Source: Clostridiaceae bacterium (GTDB lineage Bacteria > Bacillota > Clostridia > Lachnospirales > Lachnospiraceae). Taken from it: a DNA stretch of 64,000 nucleotides. Shown one piece after another: positions 1 to 8,204 of this stretch. A program made the translations under genes and the position numbers. The notes beneath the pieces were generated by a model. That model made no database searches, had not been told where the DNA came from, and was given only the letters and a program-made list of their open reading frames with translations. Location of the stretch: positions 44,482 through 108,481 of the forward strand of contig QXWR01000014.1 of NCBI GenBank assembly GCA_009911065.1, given 5' to 3'. How positions within the stretch are numbered: position 1 is the first letter of the stretch; every line of letters starts with the position of its first letter.

Positions 1-1
1 T

Positions 2-307
2 ATTTTTCCAGGGGGTGTGATTCCAAGCTTAAGGGAGATCATAGAGCTTTTGCCGGAATATGATTTTTATACACTGGATGTAGAAAGCCTAAGGCGCCAT
101 TATACAAAGACGTTGTTGTGCTGGAGAGAAAATTTTTTGAAACATAAAAAAGAAATAACAGAGAAACAGGGGGAGGAGTTTGTGCGGATGTGGGAGTTGT
201 ACTTAGCATCCTGTGCAGCTGCTTTTCACAATGGGGTGGTGGACTTGCATCAGATTTTGGTGTCCAGGGGAGTGAACAATGATCTGCCTATGGCACGCCG
301 GGGGTAG
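2..307 (+). CDS. cfa: Cyclopropane-fatty-acyl-phospholipid synthase, C-terminal part (5' end outside window)
   Basis: Codons are open from base 2, so the gene enters from outside the window; the GTG at 17 is internal and not a start. The visible ~101 residues begin IFPGGVIPSLREI and contain FVRMWELYLASCAAAF and GVVDLHQILVSRGV. These are hallmarks of the C-terminal end of SAM-dependent cyclopropane fatty acid synthases, which methylenate cis double bonds of membrane phospholipid acyl chains. The SAM-binding part is not visible. The next gene starts 55 bases downstream and no clear terminator lies between them. The family call is firm; whether the full gene is intact cannot be seen. Confidence 0.85.
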   Translation: MFPGGVIPSLREIIELLPEYDFYTLDVESLRRHYTKTLLCWRENFLKHKKEITEKQGEEFVRMWELYLASCAAAFHNGVVDLHQILVSRGVNNDLPMARRG

Positions 308-362
308 GAACGTTTCCGGTAATTAAGGCAGTTTCTAAAGAAAACCATACAGGGAGGAAGAC

Positions 363-2015
363 ATGAGAAAAAGAAAAAAATGGATTTTGTGGACCCTTTT
401 GTTGGCGCTTTGTCTGGGAGGATGCAGCTCTGGGACAAAGGTGGAGGAATCGAAGGTTGAAAGTGGAGCAACAGAAGGAGAGACAGATCCATCCCAGGAG
501 GAGACAGACCCTGCGGGAGATTTTTTAGAGGAGAATGTTCCCAAAGAGGAACCTAAGCTTTTGTCATTGATGACAGAGAATAAAATGGATTCGGTGTGGG
601 AAGAAGGCGGACAGATTGTAAGCACAAATTACAGGAAGGTTTGGCTGGAGGACCGGGAACAGGGCGCCGTGGTGGGGGCCGGGGAATTTCCGGAGCTGGC
701 CGAGGCGCTGCGGGAGCGAAATGAAAAGGAGGAGCAGGCAGCCAAGACCTTTTTGGAAGAAACCAACATCCAGGTACAGGAACGGATGGAGATGGATGAG
801 AACTGGCAGGGAGAGTATACCCAGGAACAGGATTTGTGGGTGATAAGGGCAGATACTTCTGTGTTAAGCATCTTGGAATCGGAATATGCCTATACAGGAG
901 GAGCACATGGATTTTTTGCCTATTCTGGTGTGAATCTGGATTCAAAGACAGGGCAGCAGCTAAAGCTTAACGAGGCAGTAAAAGATACCGGAAGACTTTT
1001 GGAGATTCTGACACAAAGGCTGCCGGAGAAATATCCGGATGTGGAGTTTTTTGGCGATTGGAAGAAGACGATTCAGGAGGAACTGGAAAAGGAACTTTTG
1101 ACCTGGACTGTGGGATATGGAGGAATGACTTTTTATTTCAATCCTTATGAATTAGCTCCTTATGCTGCCGGAGTGCAGGCGATTACGATTCCTTATAAGG
1201 AGGAGCCAGAGCTGTTTTCAGAAAAAATCTGTCAAACTCCCAGGTCGTGGGCCACATCCATCCATCCTTTCCTGGAATATGACTTGGGACAGAATAATAC
1301 ATCCGACACCATTGAGGTTGGAGGTGAGATGGATGAATATTCAACCTACACTCAGTTTTGGATTTCCGTAAACGGAGCGAAGAAAACCATGAAAGACAAA
1401 TGGTTTTACCGGTATACCCCCTATTTGATTCACAGTGAGGATCTGGATGGGGAGCTTTTGATGGTTGAGGAAGTTTCCGACAATGATTTCAGCACCATTT
1501 TTGTCTATGAGCTGAATGAGGAAAAGAGCGGATTTGGAGAGCCATGGAGTTTTCCGGATACGGGATTTTACACCTATTTTGAGGAGTGGGATGAGGATAC
1601 TTATATATATGGAAAAGAAGTGTTCACCAATCCGTCCCGGTTCCGTTTGGACACCAGAATCAATTTGCTGGGAACTTATTCAGGGACCAAATGGTATTCG
1701 CTCCATCCGTCAGAAAAGAAAAACGGGTATCTTTTTGCAGAGCAGGATTGGTATGATGTGCTGCATTTTGACCATTTTCTCACCCTTTTGATTCCCCTTG
1801 AAATGGAGATTCCCGGAACCGGAGAGATGTGGGAATTTCCAGCAGGGACAAAACTCTGGATTGTCCGCACAGACGGAGAATATGTGGAGTTTGCCACAGA
1901 GGATGGGAGAAACTGTCGGGTGTATGTGGAACAGAACGAGTGGCCGCTTCGGATTCGGGGAGTGGAGGAGAAAGATACCACGGAGATTTTTGATGACATG
2001 AGATATGCAGGATAA
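363..2015 (+). CDS. Lipoprotein with DUF4163/DUF3298 (RsiV-like) domain
   Basis: A 550-residue exported lipoprotein: a basic N-terminus, a hydrophobic stretch and a lipobox ending at Cys21 (LCLGGC), followed by a Glu/Thr-rich linker to about residue 65. Residues ~70-270 look like the DUF4163/DUF3298 unit of RsiV and PdaC: YTGGAHGFF near 178 and FYFNPYELAPYAAG near 258. In RsiV this fold binds lysozyme, but the sequence does not show that here. The C-terminal ~280 residues are unassigned and rich in Trp, Tyr and acidic residues. A GGAGG lies 6-7 bases before the ATG. An ECF sigma/anti-sigma pair lies just downstream, but RsiV itself is a membrane anti-sigma factor and this protein has no cytoplasmic domain. 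Confidence 0.75.
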   Translation: MRKRKKWILWTLLLALCLGGCSSGTKVEESKVESGATEGETDPSQEETDPAGDFLEENVPKEEPKLLSLMTENKMDSVWEEGGQIVSTNYRKVWLEDREQGAVVGAGEFPELAEALRERNEKEEQAAKTFLEETNIQVQERMEMDENWQGEYTQEQDLWVIRADTSVLSILESEYAYTGGAHGFFAYSGVNLDSKTGQQLKLNEAVKDTGRLLEILTQRLPEKYPDVEFFGDWKKTIQEELEKELLTWTVGYGGMTFYFNPYELAPYAAGVQAITIPYKEEPELFSEKICQTPRSWATSIHPFLEYDLGQNNTSDTIEVGGEMDEYSTYTQFWISVNGAKKTMKDKWFYRYTPYLIHSEDLDGELLMVEEVSDNDFSTIFVYELNEEKSGFGEPWSFPDTGFYTYFEEWDEDTYIYGKEVFTNPSRFRLDTRINLLGTYSGTKWYSLHPSEKKNGYLFAEQDWYDVLHFDHFLTLLIPLEMEIPGTGEMWEFPAGTKLWIVRTDGEYVEFATEDGRNCRVYVEQNEWPLRIRGVEEKDTTEIFDDMRYAG

Positions 2016-2107
2016 AAAAATTTTATTTTGTGAATGGATTTGCTGTTTCCAGTCGTATTCATAGTGAAACCAATTAAAAACATAAATAGGAAACGGAGAC
2101 AGTAGAT

Positions 2108-2428
2108 ATGAAGAAAGTATTGGCAGGTGTTGTGGCTGCGGCAATGGTGTCTGGTTTTGGAACGATGAGCGTGTTTGCTGCTGGCGGCGGGTGGGGATGT
2201 CATCATGGGGGCAATGGTTATGCCTATACCTCCTGTGTATATGTGGACGAGAACGGAGATGGCATTTGTGATACCTGTGGTATGGGCAATGGCAGCAGCT
2301 GGCATGGCGGATACCACTATGTAGATGCCAATGGGGACGGCATTTGTGATAATTATGCAGATGGAACCTGTCCTGCATATGACGCAGGATACACGTATGG
2401 ACGGCATCACGGAAGGCATCACAGATAA
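2108..2428 (+). CDS. Small secreted His/Asp-rich protein with two DxNxDG calcium-loop-like repeats
   Basis: A 106-residue protein with a classic signal peptide (MKKVLAGVVAAAMVSGFG..., likely cut after SVFA near residue 24). The mature part holds two copies of YVDxNGDGICD, about 35 residues apart. These resemble the Asp-rich calcium loop of EF-hand or dockerin repeats, here with Cys residues beside them. It is also rich in His (CHHGG, WHGGYH, RHHGRHHR), so binding of calcium or transition metals is plausible but inferred. The gene ends 20 bases before the ECF sigma gene and is probably co-transcribed with it. No enzyme motif is seen. Confidence 0.7.
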   Translation: MKKVLAGVVAAAMVSGFGTMSVFAAGGGWGCHHGGNGYAYTSCVYVDENGDGICDTCGMGNGSSWHGGYHYVDANGDGICDNYADGTCPAYDAGYTYGRHHGRHHR

Positions 2429-2448
2429 AAGCGAACGGAGTTTTCAGG

Positions 2449-2931
2449 ATGCGGAACGAACAAGAGGTAAACAGAGCCATAGAGCGGTATTCCGATACGG
2501 TTCGCCGGCTCTGCATGATACATTTAAAAAATCATGCAGATACCGAGGACATATTTCAGACAGTTTTTTTGAAATATGTCCTTAGTTCTGTTTCCTTTGA
2601 AAGTGAAGAACATGAGAAAGCATGGTTTATTCGTGTTACAATCAATGCCTGTAAGGATTTGCTGAAAAGTTTTTTCCGTACCCGCACCGTGCCTTTGGAG
2701 GAGGTTTTGGAGCAGCCAGAGCTTCTGCCCCCGGATCACAGGGAGGTTCTTGAGGCTGTGATTTCGCTTCCAGCCAAATACAGACAGGTTGTATATCTCC
2801 ATTATTACGAGGATTATACAGCGCCTCAGATCAGCCGGATTCTGGACAAAAATGTGAACACAATTTATACCTTACTAACCCGTTCGAAGCAGCTGCTCCG
2901 GGAAAGGCTGGGAGGTGATGGATATGAATGA
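2449..2931 (+). CDS. RNA polymerase sigma factor, ECF sigma-70 family
   Basis: 160 residues, the usual ECF size. Region 2 is visible at ~10-75 (YSDTVRRLCMIHLKNHADTE, DIFQTVFLKY, HEKAWFIRVTINACKDLL). Region 4 is at ~100-155 (LPAKYRQVVYLHYYEDYTAPQI, then a helix-turn-helix with NVNTIYTLLTRSKQLLRERL). It should direct core RNA polymerase to its own promoter set. It lies 20 bases after the His-rich secreted protein gene and its 3' end overlaps the start of the anti-sigma gene, so the two are probably translationally coupled. Target promoters cannot be told from the sequence. Confidence 0.9.
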   Translation: MRNEQEVNRAIERYSDTVRRLCMIHLKNHADTEDIFQTVFLKYVLSSVSFESEEHEKAWFIRVTINACKDLLKSFFRTRTVPLEEVLEQPELLPPDHREVLEAVISLPAKYRQVVYLHYYEDYTAPQISRILDKNVNTIYTLLTRSKQLLRERLGGDGYE

Positions 2932-3703
2932 CAGACTAAAAGAAGCTTTTTCCCAGGTGAAGGCAGGGGAGGATTTAAAGGAGAAAACAAGAGCGTTTCT
3001 TGGTGAGAGAACTAGAGGGAGTGAAAGAAGGAAAAGGATTGGTTATCAGCCATATGTTTCAGCTGCTGTATGTTTGCTGTTTTTTATGATTGGCGGCCAC
3101 TGGCTTTATTTTACTCCTACTGCAAGAATCAGTATTGATGTAAATCCATCGATTGAATTGGAAATTAACCGGTTTGATAAAGTAGTTTCTGTGGATGCCT
3201 ATAATGATGACGGAAGGGAACTGGCAGACTCGCTGGAAATCCGGTTTATGGGATATAAAGAGGCAGTCAATCAGATTTTGGAAAATGAGACTGTGACCGC
3301 TTTGTTGTCTGACAATGAAGTTCTGACGATTACTGTGATTGAGTCCGAAGGAGAACAGTCTGTGAGGATTCTTTCCAATATAGAGTCTAGTGTGGCGAGA
3401 CATCAAAACACGTATTGCTATTCTGCTGATTTGGAGGAAGTTGCCCCGGCCCATGGACATGGACTATCCTGTGGAAAGTACAGAGCATATCTGGAAGTGC
3501 AGAAATTGTATCCGGAGGTCACAACAGAACAGATTCAGGGAATGACTATGGGGGAAATTCAGGAGTTGATGAATGCCTTGTCCGAGAATGCTTTGCCTAG
3601 AGAAGAACCGGAAGTGGTTCCAGACAGTCAAAGTGAGGAGAGCAGCCATGGACATCAGCAAAGACGCAGACGCCATGGGAACGGACATCATGGAAGCCAA
3701 TGA
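2924..3703 (+). CDS. Membrane anti-sigma factor, RsgI-like
   Basis: A 259-residue single-pass membrane protein. The ~44-residue cytoplasmic N-terminus would bind the sigma factor encoded upstream; a transmembrane segment follows at ~45-64. An extracytoplasmic domain opens with ISIDVNPSIELEIN, the signature of the RsgI-type domain just outside the membrane. The tail is His/Arg-rich (SSHGHQQRRRRHGNGHHG) and APAHGHGLSCGKY occurs near 185, echoing the His-rich secreted protein two genes upstream. ATG 2924 was chosen because the GGAGG at 2911-2915 sits 8 bases ahead of it; GTG 2915 and ATG 2918 are in frame but too close. It overlaps the sigma gene by 8 bases. Confidence 0.8.
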   Translation: MNDRLKEAFSQVKAGEDLKEKTRAFLGERTRGSERRKRIGYQPYVSAAVCLLFFMIGGHWLYFTPTARISIDVNPSIELEINRFDKVVSVDAYNDDGRELADSLEIRFMGYKEAVNQILENETVTALLSDNEVLTITVIESEGEQSVRILSNIESSVARHQNTYCYSADLEEVAPAHGHGLSCGKYRAYLEVQKLYPEVTTEQIQGMTMGEIQELMNALSENALPREEPEVVPDSQSEESSHGHQQRRRRHGNGHHGSQ

Positions 3704-3731
3704 AAGCCGCCTGTGATTTTATGGATATAAA

Positions 3732-3768
3732 GGCTGCTGCACTAGAATGTGCAGCAGCCTCTTTTGTC
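3732..3768. terminator. Bidirectional intrinsic terminator
   Basis: A perfect 11-bp stem (GGCTGCTGCAC / GTGCAGCAGCC) with a 6-base loop, followed by TCTTTTGT on the plus strand and by TTTATA on the minus strand. It lies between the convergent anti-sigma and deacylase genes and can serve both. Confidence 0.85.
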
Positions 3769-3803
3769 TGTCGGACGGTGACAAAATGATCTTTGAAATT
3801 TCC

Positions 3804-5408
3804 TTACCGGACAACTTCTTTTCCCTTCATTCGGAGAACCACGCCATTTCGCTTTCCTGTGTGTTTTCCCTTTTCCACAGCCAATTCTCCGCCTACAATT
3901 ACATATTCAATGCCTTCCGGGTATTGAATCGGCTCCACAAAGGTTCCTTTGTCAATGACTGTATTTGGGTTGAAGATACAGAGATCTGCAGCATATCCCT
4001 CTTTCAGCTCTCCACGTCCAGTCATATTGAAAGTGGTAGCCGGTTTTTTTGTCATTTTGTAAATGGCTTCCTCCAGGGTCAAAGCTTTTTCTTCTCTCAC
4101 ATATTTTCCTAGAATCCTTGGGAATGCGCCGTATACACGGGGATGAGGTTTGCCCCCTAAAAGTCCGTCGGTGCAGGCATTCATCTCCGGACGTTTCATA
4201 ATCCGGATGACATGTTCTTCAGTTCCGTAGAAATCTACCATGCCAACCGCGTTTTCTTCCTCATAGAGAAGGTCAAAGGTAACTTCATAGGGATCTTTAC
4301 CTTTAAGCGCTCCAAGCTCAGTCAGGCTTAGACCAATGGCATCTTTATTTTTCTCCGTCTTGACACTGGTGACAAAAATCTGGTCCAGACCAGCAAATTC
4401 CACAAAGTTGTCCCAGCCGGGAATGCCATGCTCAATGTCATAAACCATTTTTTTCCGAAGCTCTGGATTCGCCAGACGTTCAAGAACCTTGTCTGTTCCT
4501 CCGTCATGCACCCATGGGGGGAGAATGACTCCCAGCATAGTACTGCCGGCCACATAGGGATACTGGTCAAAGGAAACACGGATTCCTTCCTTTTTAGCTG
4601 CTTCCAGAAGATCCATCACCTTGTCTACCTTATCCCAGTTTTTCTTTCCGCACACCTTAAAGTGGGAATAATGGATTTTCACCCCAGATTCCCGGCCGAT
4701 TTTGATGACCTCTTCCATGGAATCCAAAATGGTGTCTGCTTCGCTTCTCTGATGGATGACAAAGATTCCGTCATATTCAGCCACTACCTTACACATCTCG
4801 ATGATTTCCAGGGACTGGGAATAAGCGCAGGGCATGTAGATCAGACCAGTGGACAGTCCCACAGCCCCTGTCTCCATCTCTCTTCTGGTAATCTGACGCA
4901 TTTTTTCCAGCTCGTCTTCATTGGGCAGACGGTTTTCCAGACCCATGGCTTCCATGCGGATATTGCCGTGGGGAACCAGATAGCACTCGTTTAATCCTGG
5001 TTTTACTGCATCGATCATGTTTAAGTAATTTTCTGTATTCTCAAAGGTCCAGTCGATCTGATCGCTGTCCCCGTCAAGTCCTGCCAGATTCTTTCTCCAA
5101 GGGCTGATGTACTGTGTGGGGAGAGGAGCCATGGAAATGCCGTCCTGTCCTAAGACTTCCGTGGTGATTCCCTGCATGACCTTGGGAGCTACCTCTGGTT
5201 CTACCAGAATCTGCAGATCGCTGTGGCTGTGGGTATCAATAAATCCAGGCGCTACCACCAAACCGGAAGCATCAATCACCAAAGCGTCGGCGTCTTCTAT
5301 GGAAGGAGCGATTTTTTCAATCACCCCGTCCTTTAACAGCAGATCTCCCTGAAATCCCGGATTGCCGCTTCCATCTACAATAAGGCCATTTTTAATCAGT
5401 TTTTTCAT
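3804..5408 (-). CDS. N-acyl-D-amino-acid deacylase-like amidohydrolase
   Basis: 534 residues of the D-aminoacylase branch of the amidohydrolase superfamily, predicted to remove the acyl group from N-acyl-D-amino acids or a related amide in the cytoplasm. The metal-binding HxH is at His60/His62 (GFIDTHSHSD). HQRSEAD, HYSHFK and a C-terminal GELKEGYAADLCIF segment are typical. The position usually held by a metal-bridging Cys (GNCG) reads GQDG, with Asp89. ATG 5408 was chosen over an in-frame ATG 93 bases upstream because AGGGAGG lies 8 bases before it and the upstream part overlaps the symporter gene. Last gene of the sigma-54-controlled operon, 13 bases after the symporter. Confidence 0.85.
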   Translation of the reverse strand: MKKLIKNGLIVDGSGNPGFQGDLLLKDGVIEKIAPSIEDADALVIDASGLVVAPGFIDTHSHSDLQILVEPEVAPKVMQGITTEVLGQDGISMAPLPTQYISPWRKNLAGLDGDSDQIDWTFENTENYLNMIDAVKPGLNECYLVPHGNIRMEAMGLENRLPNEDELEKMRQITRREMETGAVGLSTGLIYMPCAYSQSLEIIEMCKVVAEYDGIFVIHQRSEADTILDSMEEVIKIGRESGVKIHYSHFKVCGKKNWDKVDKVMDLLEAAKKEGIRVSFDQYPYVAGSTMLGVILPPWVHDGGTDKVLERLANPELRKKMVYDIEHGIPGWDNFVEFAGLDQIFVTSVKTEKNKDAIGLSLTELGALKGKDPYEVTFDLLYEEENAVGMVDFYGTEEHVIRIMKRPEMNACTDGLLGGKPHPRVYGAFPRILGKYVREEKALTLEEAIYKMTKKPATTFNMTGRGELKEGYAADLCIFNPNTVIDKGTFVEPIQYPEGIEYVIVGGELAVEKGKHTGKRNGVVLRMKGKEVVR

Positions 5409-5421
5409 CTTTGTATCCTCC

Positions 5422-6900
5422 CTAATCTTCTTCAAACTCGATAGCTGGTGCTGCCGGTACGCCGTTCTTTCTCTCCATGGCAGAGACAAGGAAAATGACA
5501 ATAAATGCCACGATTCCTCCAGGAACCATTGCGCTCAGTCCCCAAGGGGTATTTAAAACGTAAATCCATAGGGCTGCCACTATGGTGCCTGCCACAATGG
5601 AAATAAATCCTGCTCTCTGAGTGACATTTTTATAGAAAATGCCGCAGATAAACGCAGCGAACGGTCCTGCGCTTCGAAGGGCAAAGGCGCCCATCATCAC
5701 GCTGATTACATTGGATGCGGTCAGGGCCACGAAAAGTCCCACCAATCCGACGATTACCATGGTCACGCGGGAAATCCACACTTCCTTTTGATCGTCCTTT
5801 TGTCCTTTGTTCATATAAGGGGTGAAAATATCGTTGGTAAACATGGTTGCTGTGCCGATCATATTGCCTGAGGCGCTGCTCATGGTAGCTGCAACGATAG
5901 CAGCAAGAACCAGTCCGGCTACAATCGACGGAGCGAAACGGATGGTAGCTTCTGCCAGAGCATTTTTCTGTGCTCCGCCCAGGGCGTACCCATCAATACA
6001 AGTGTAAGCCAGCAGGCCGATAATCGCTGGAACAATGGCATATACAGCAGACAGGATACCTGCAATTACAGAGCCGGTCATAGCTGCCTTGCCGTTTTTG
6101 GCGGAACAGTAGGTCTGCACGATTTCCTGTCCGGTGGGGAAGGTCATAAAGTACATGGCAATATAGCCGATTACGGTGGGAATGCCGATTTTGGTCATAC
6201 TCATAAGGTCAAGGCCGCCGCCAAGTTCTGCAGACATTTGATCAGCCCGTGCAAACAGTGCTCCAAAACCGCCTACTTCCTTGTTGTTGACCATAATGAA
6301 CATGGCGATGGTCATGCCAATGGTAATAAAAAGCACATGCATTAAGTTTGCCGCTGTGACAGACTTAAAACCGCCAACCATGGTATACACAATGACAACT
6401 GCCGTGGTGATGATGGCGGCTGCCTGGAAGGACAGGCCAGTTACCACATTGATAATGGATGCAGTGGCAATAATTTGTGCGCCGGTGGCCATAAACAGAG
6501 CAGCGATGGAGGTGAAGGCTGTAAAAATATGGGATGCCTTTCCATAGCGCTTGCTGATAATTTCCGGAACGGTGTTTGCCTGAGCCTTGCGGAAATAGGG
6601 GGCGATGAAAGATACCAGGACAAATCCCACGCCGGCTGCAATCACATACCAGCAGGCAGACAGTCCATACGTATAAACATTGGTTGCGATGCCAGTGGTG
6701 CTGGCGCCGCCGGTATTTGCGGCAAACAGGGTTCCGGCCAGAACCACGGGTCCTAAGGACTTGCTGGCCATAAGGAAGTCGTCGTTACTTTGTTTTGCCT
6801 CCTTGGACTGTTTTGCTTTTGATACAATTAGGCCAATGGCAACTGTGGCAACCATATATAACAAAATAATCACTAATGCTGTAATCTGAATACTGTTCAT
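5422..6900 (-). CDS. Sodium:solute symporter (SSS family)
   Basis: A 492-residue integral membrane protein with about 13 hydrophobic segments. The pattern (FLMASKSLGPVVLAGTLFA, NTGGASTTGIATNVYTYG, YTMVGGFKSVTAANLMH, TMSSASGNMIGTA) fits the sodium/solute symporter family (PutP/PanF type). It imports a solute with Na+. The substrate is not readable, but the operon suggests diaminopropionate, a D-amino acid or an acylated derivative. ATG 6900 follows AAGAGGTAAAA; an ATG 66 bases upstream in frame lacks a good site. A stem-loop separates it from the ygeY-like gene, and the deacylase gene begins 13 bases downstream. Confidence 0.88.
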   Translation of the reverse strand: MNSIQITALVIILLYMVATVAIGLIVSKAKQSKEAKQSNDDFLMASKSLGPVVLAGTLFAANTGGASTTGIATNVYTYGLSACWYVIAAGVGFVLVSFIAPYFRKAQANTVPEIISKRYGKASHIFTAFTSIAALFMATGAQIIATASIINVVTGLSFQAAAIITTAVVIVYTMVGGFKSVTAANLMHVLFITIGMTIAMFIMVNNKEVGGFGALFARADQMSAELGGGLDLMSMTKIGIPTVIGYIAMYFMTFPTGQEIVQTYCSAKNGKAAMTGSVIAGILSAVYAIVPAIIGLLAYTCIDGYALGGAQKNALAEATIRFAPSIVAGLVLAAIVAATMSSASGNMIGTATMFTNDIFTPYMNKGQKDDQKEVWISRVTMVIVGLVGLFVALTASNVISVMMGAFALRSAGPFAAFICGIFYKNVTQRAGFISIVAGTIVAALWIYVLNTPWGLSAMVPGGIVAFIVIFLVSAMERKNGVPAAPAIEFEED

Positions 6901-6935
6901 TTTTACCTCTTTTCCAGACAAAATAGGCGTGTCAT

Positions 6936-6975
6936 CCGGGGATACCCGGAAGGTTTGTTTTCCCAATATCCCCGG
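6936..6975 (-). other. Intra-operon stem-loop
   Basis: An inverted repeat CCGGGGATA (6936-6944) / TATCCCCGG (6967-6975) in the 89-base gap between the peptidase and symporter genes. No T-run follows on either strand, so it is more likely an mRNA-stabilising or processing hairpin than a terminator. Confidence 0.5.
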
Positions 6976-6989
6976 AAATCATTGGTTGT

Positions 6990-8171
6990 TTACTTTAAAA
7001 GGGCTTCCATAACTCCATAGTAGCATTCTTCCACCTTGGTAAGCTGTTCAATTTCAATGTATTCGTTGACGGTATGGGCCAGATTTTCTCTGGAAGGTCC
7101 AAGGCCAAAGGTTTTGATTTTGGCTTCCCCTGCATAATGACTTCCATTGGTGCAGAAGTTGTACTGGGTAATCTCTGGCGTAAAGCCTTTTTCGGTCAGC
7201 TTCTTATATACAGCCTGAACAAAATCATCTTCCTTGTCATACAGCCAGCCAGGGAAGAAACGCTCCCCTTCAATTTCATTGCCTGTGTGACATTTCTCCC
7301 GTCCCACCGCATAGGATGCCTTTACTTTCAGCTGTGGGTCTTCTGCCATGAGTTTTTCCAGAAGCTGCACAATGGGAGCCAGCACGCTATCTTTGGTTTC
7401 TCCTACCAGAAGCCGTCGGTCATAGGTGGCGCGGCAGTATTCCGGAACAACCGAGGCGCCGGGATAGGGAGCTGATTTAATGTCGGTCAGTTCCAAAATT
7501 CCGTCTCCAAGAACTGGATGGTGTGTAGGTTCTAAGGTGCGGATGGCTTCAATGACTTTTGCCATTTTGTAAACAGCGTTGATTCCCTTTTCCGGGTTTG
7601 CAGAGTGGCAAGGTTTTCCAAAGGTCTCGATGACAATTTCTGCTCTGCCTCTCTGACCGATTTTAATGTTTAACTGAGACGCCTCTCCGATGACCACGTA
7701 ATCCGGTTGGATTTGTTTGCTGATTTCTCTGGCGGCCACTCCTTCAAAACATTCTTCATGGACCACTCCGGCCACATAAATCTCTCCGGCGAAATCTTTT
7801 TTGGTATCTTGTGCAAAGCAGGCAGCAGCGCTGGTCATGGCAGCGACGGCTCCCTTCATATCACTGGTTCCTCTTCCGTAGATTTTTCCGTCGTGGATTT
7901 CTGCTGCAAAAGGAGGATATTGCCATTCCTTTTCCTCGGTTACAGGCACCGTGTCAATGTGTCCGTCAAAGAGGATTTTTTTGCCCGGACGGTTTCCCTT
8001 GATGCAGCCGATAATATTTCCGTAACGGTCAATGGTTACTGTGTCAAATCCCATCTCTTTCATCCGGTCGGACAATACCTTTACCACGCCGTTTTCTTCT
8101 CCGGAATAGCTTTTTTGTTGAATCAGTTCCTGACACAATGCAACCACTTGTTCTTCTCTTGCTTTTTCCAT
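6990..8171 (-). CDS. ygeY: YgeY-like M20 family metallohydrolase
   Basis: 393 residues of the M20 di-zinc hydrolase family (ArgE/DapE/YgeY). Metal ligands are visible: His71 and Asp73 in FDGHIDTVP, Asp104 in GRGTSDMKG, Glu139/Glu140 in HEE, GEAS further on, and a C-terminal GLGPSRENLAHTVNEYI with the last His. The best match in memory is YgeY, encoded beside ygeX in E. coli and annotated as a selenium-metabolism-associated hydrolase of unproven substrate. It lies 33 bases downstream of the diaminopropionate ammonia-lyase gene, so a peptide or acyl derivative of diaminopropionate is a reasonable guess. GGAGGG lies 11 bases ahead of the ATG. Confidence 0.85.
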   Translation of the reverse strand: MEKAREEQVVALCQELIQQKSYSGEENGVVKVLSDRMKEMGFDTVTIDRYGNIIGCIKGNRPGKKILFDGHIDTVPVTEEKEWQYPPFAAEIHDGKIYGRGTSDMKGAVAAMTSAAACFAQDTKKDFAGEIYVAGVVHEECFEGVAAREISKQIQPDYVVIGEASQLNIKIGQRGRAEIVIETFGKPCHSANPEKGINAVYKMAKVIEAIRTLEPTHHPVLGDGILELTDIKSAPYPGASVVPEYCRATYDRRLLVGETKDSVLAPIVQLLEKLMAEDPQLKVKASYAVGREKCHTGNEIEGERFFPGWLYDKEDDFVQAVYKKLTEKGFTPEITQYNFCTNGSHYAGEAKIKTFGLGPSRENLAHTVNEYIEIEQLTKVEECYYGVMEALLK

Positions 8172-8204
8172 GATTTTTATAACCCTCCTGATTTTTTGTT
8201 CTTG

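Noticed and set aside
553..945. Minus-strand frame of 130 codons, Pro/Arg-rich
   Set aside because: Lies wholly within the lipoprotein gene and has the composition of a shadow frame.
1676..2516. Long minus-strand frames opposite the lipoprotein and secreted protein genes (248 and 268 codons)
   Set aside because: They are antisense shadows of genes with clear family motifs and ribosome binding sites; their products are low-complexity and without recognisable domains.
4428..4994. Plus-strand frame of 188 codons inside the deacylase gene
   Set aside because: Antisense to conserved amidohydrolase motifs; no ribosome binding site.
6936..6975. Stem-loop between the ygeY-like and symporter genes as a terminator
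   Set aside because: Lacks a T-run; both genes belong to one operon by direction and function.
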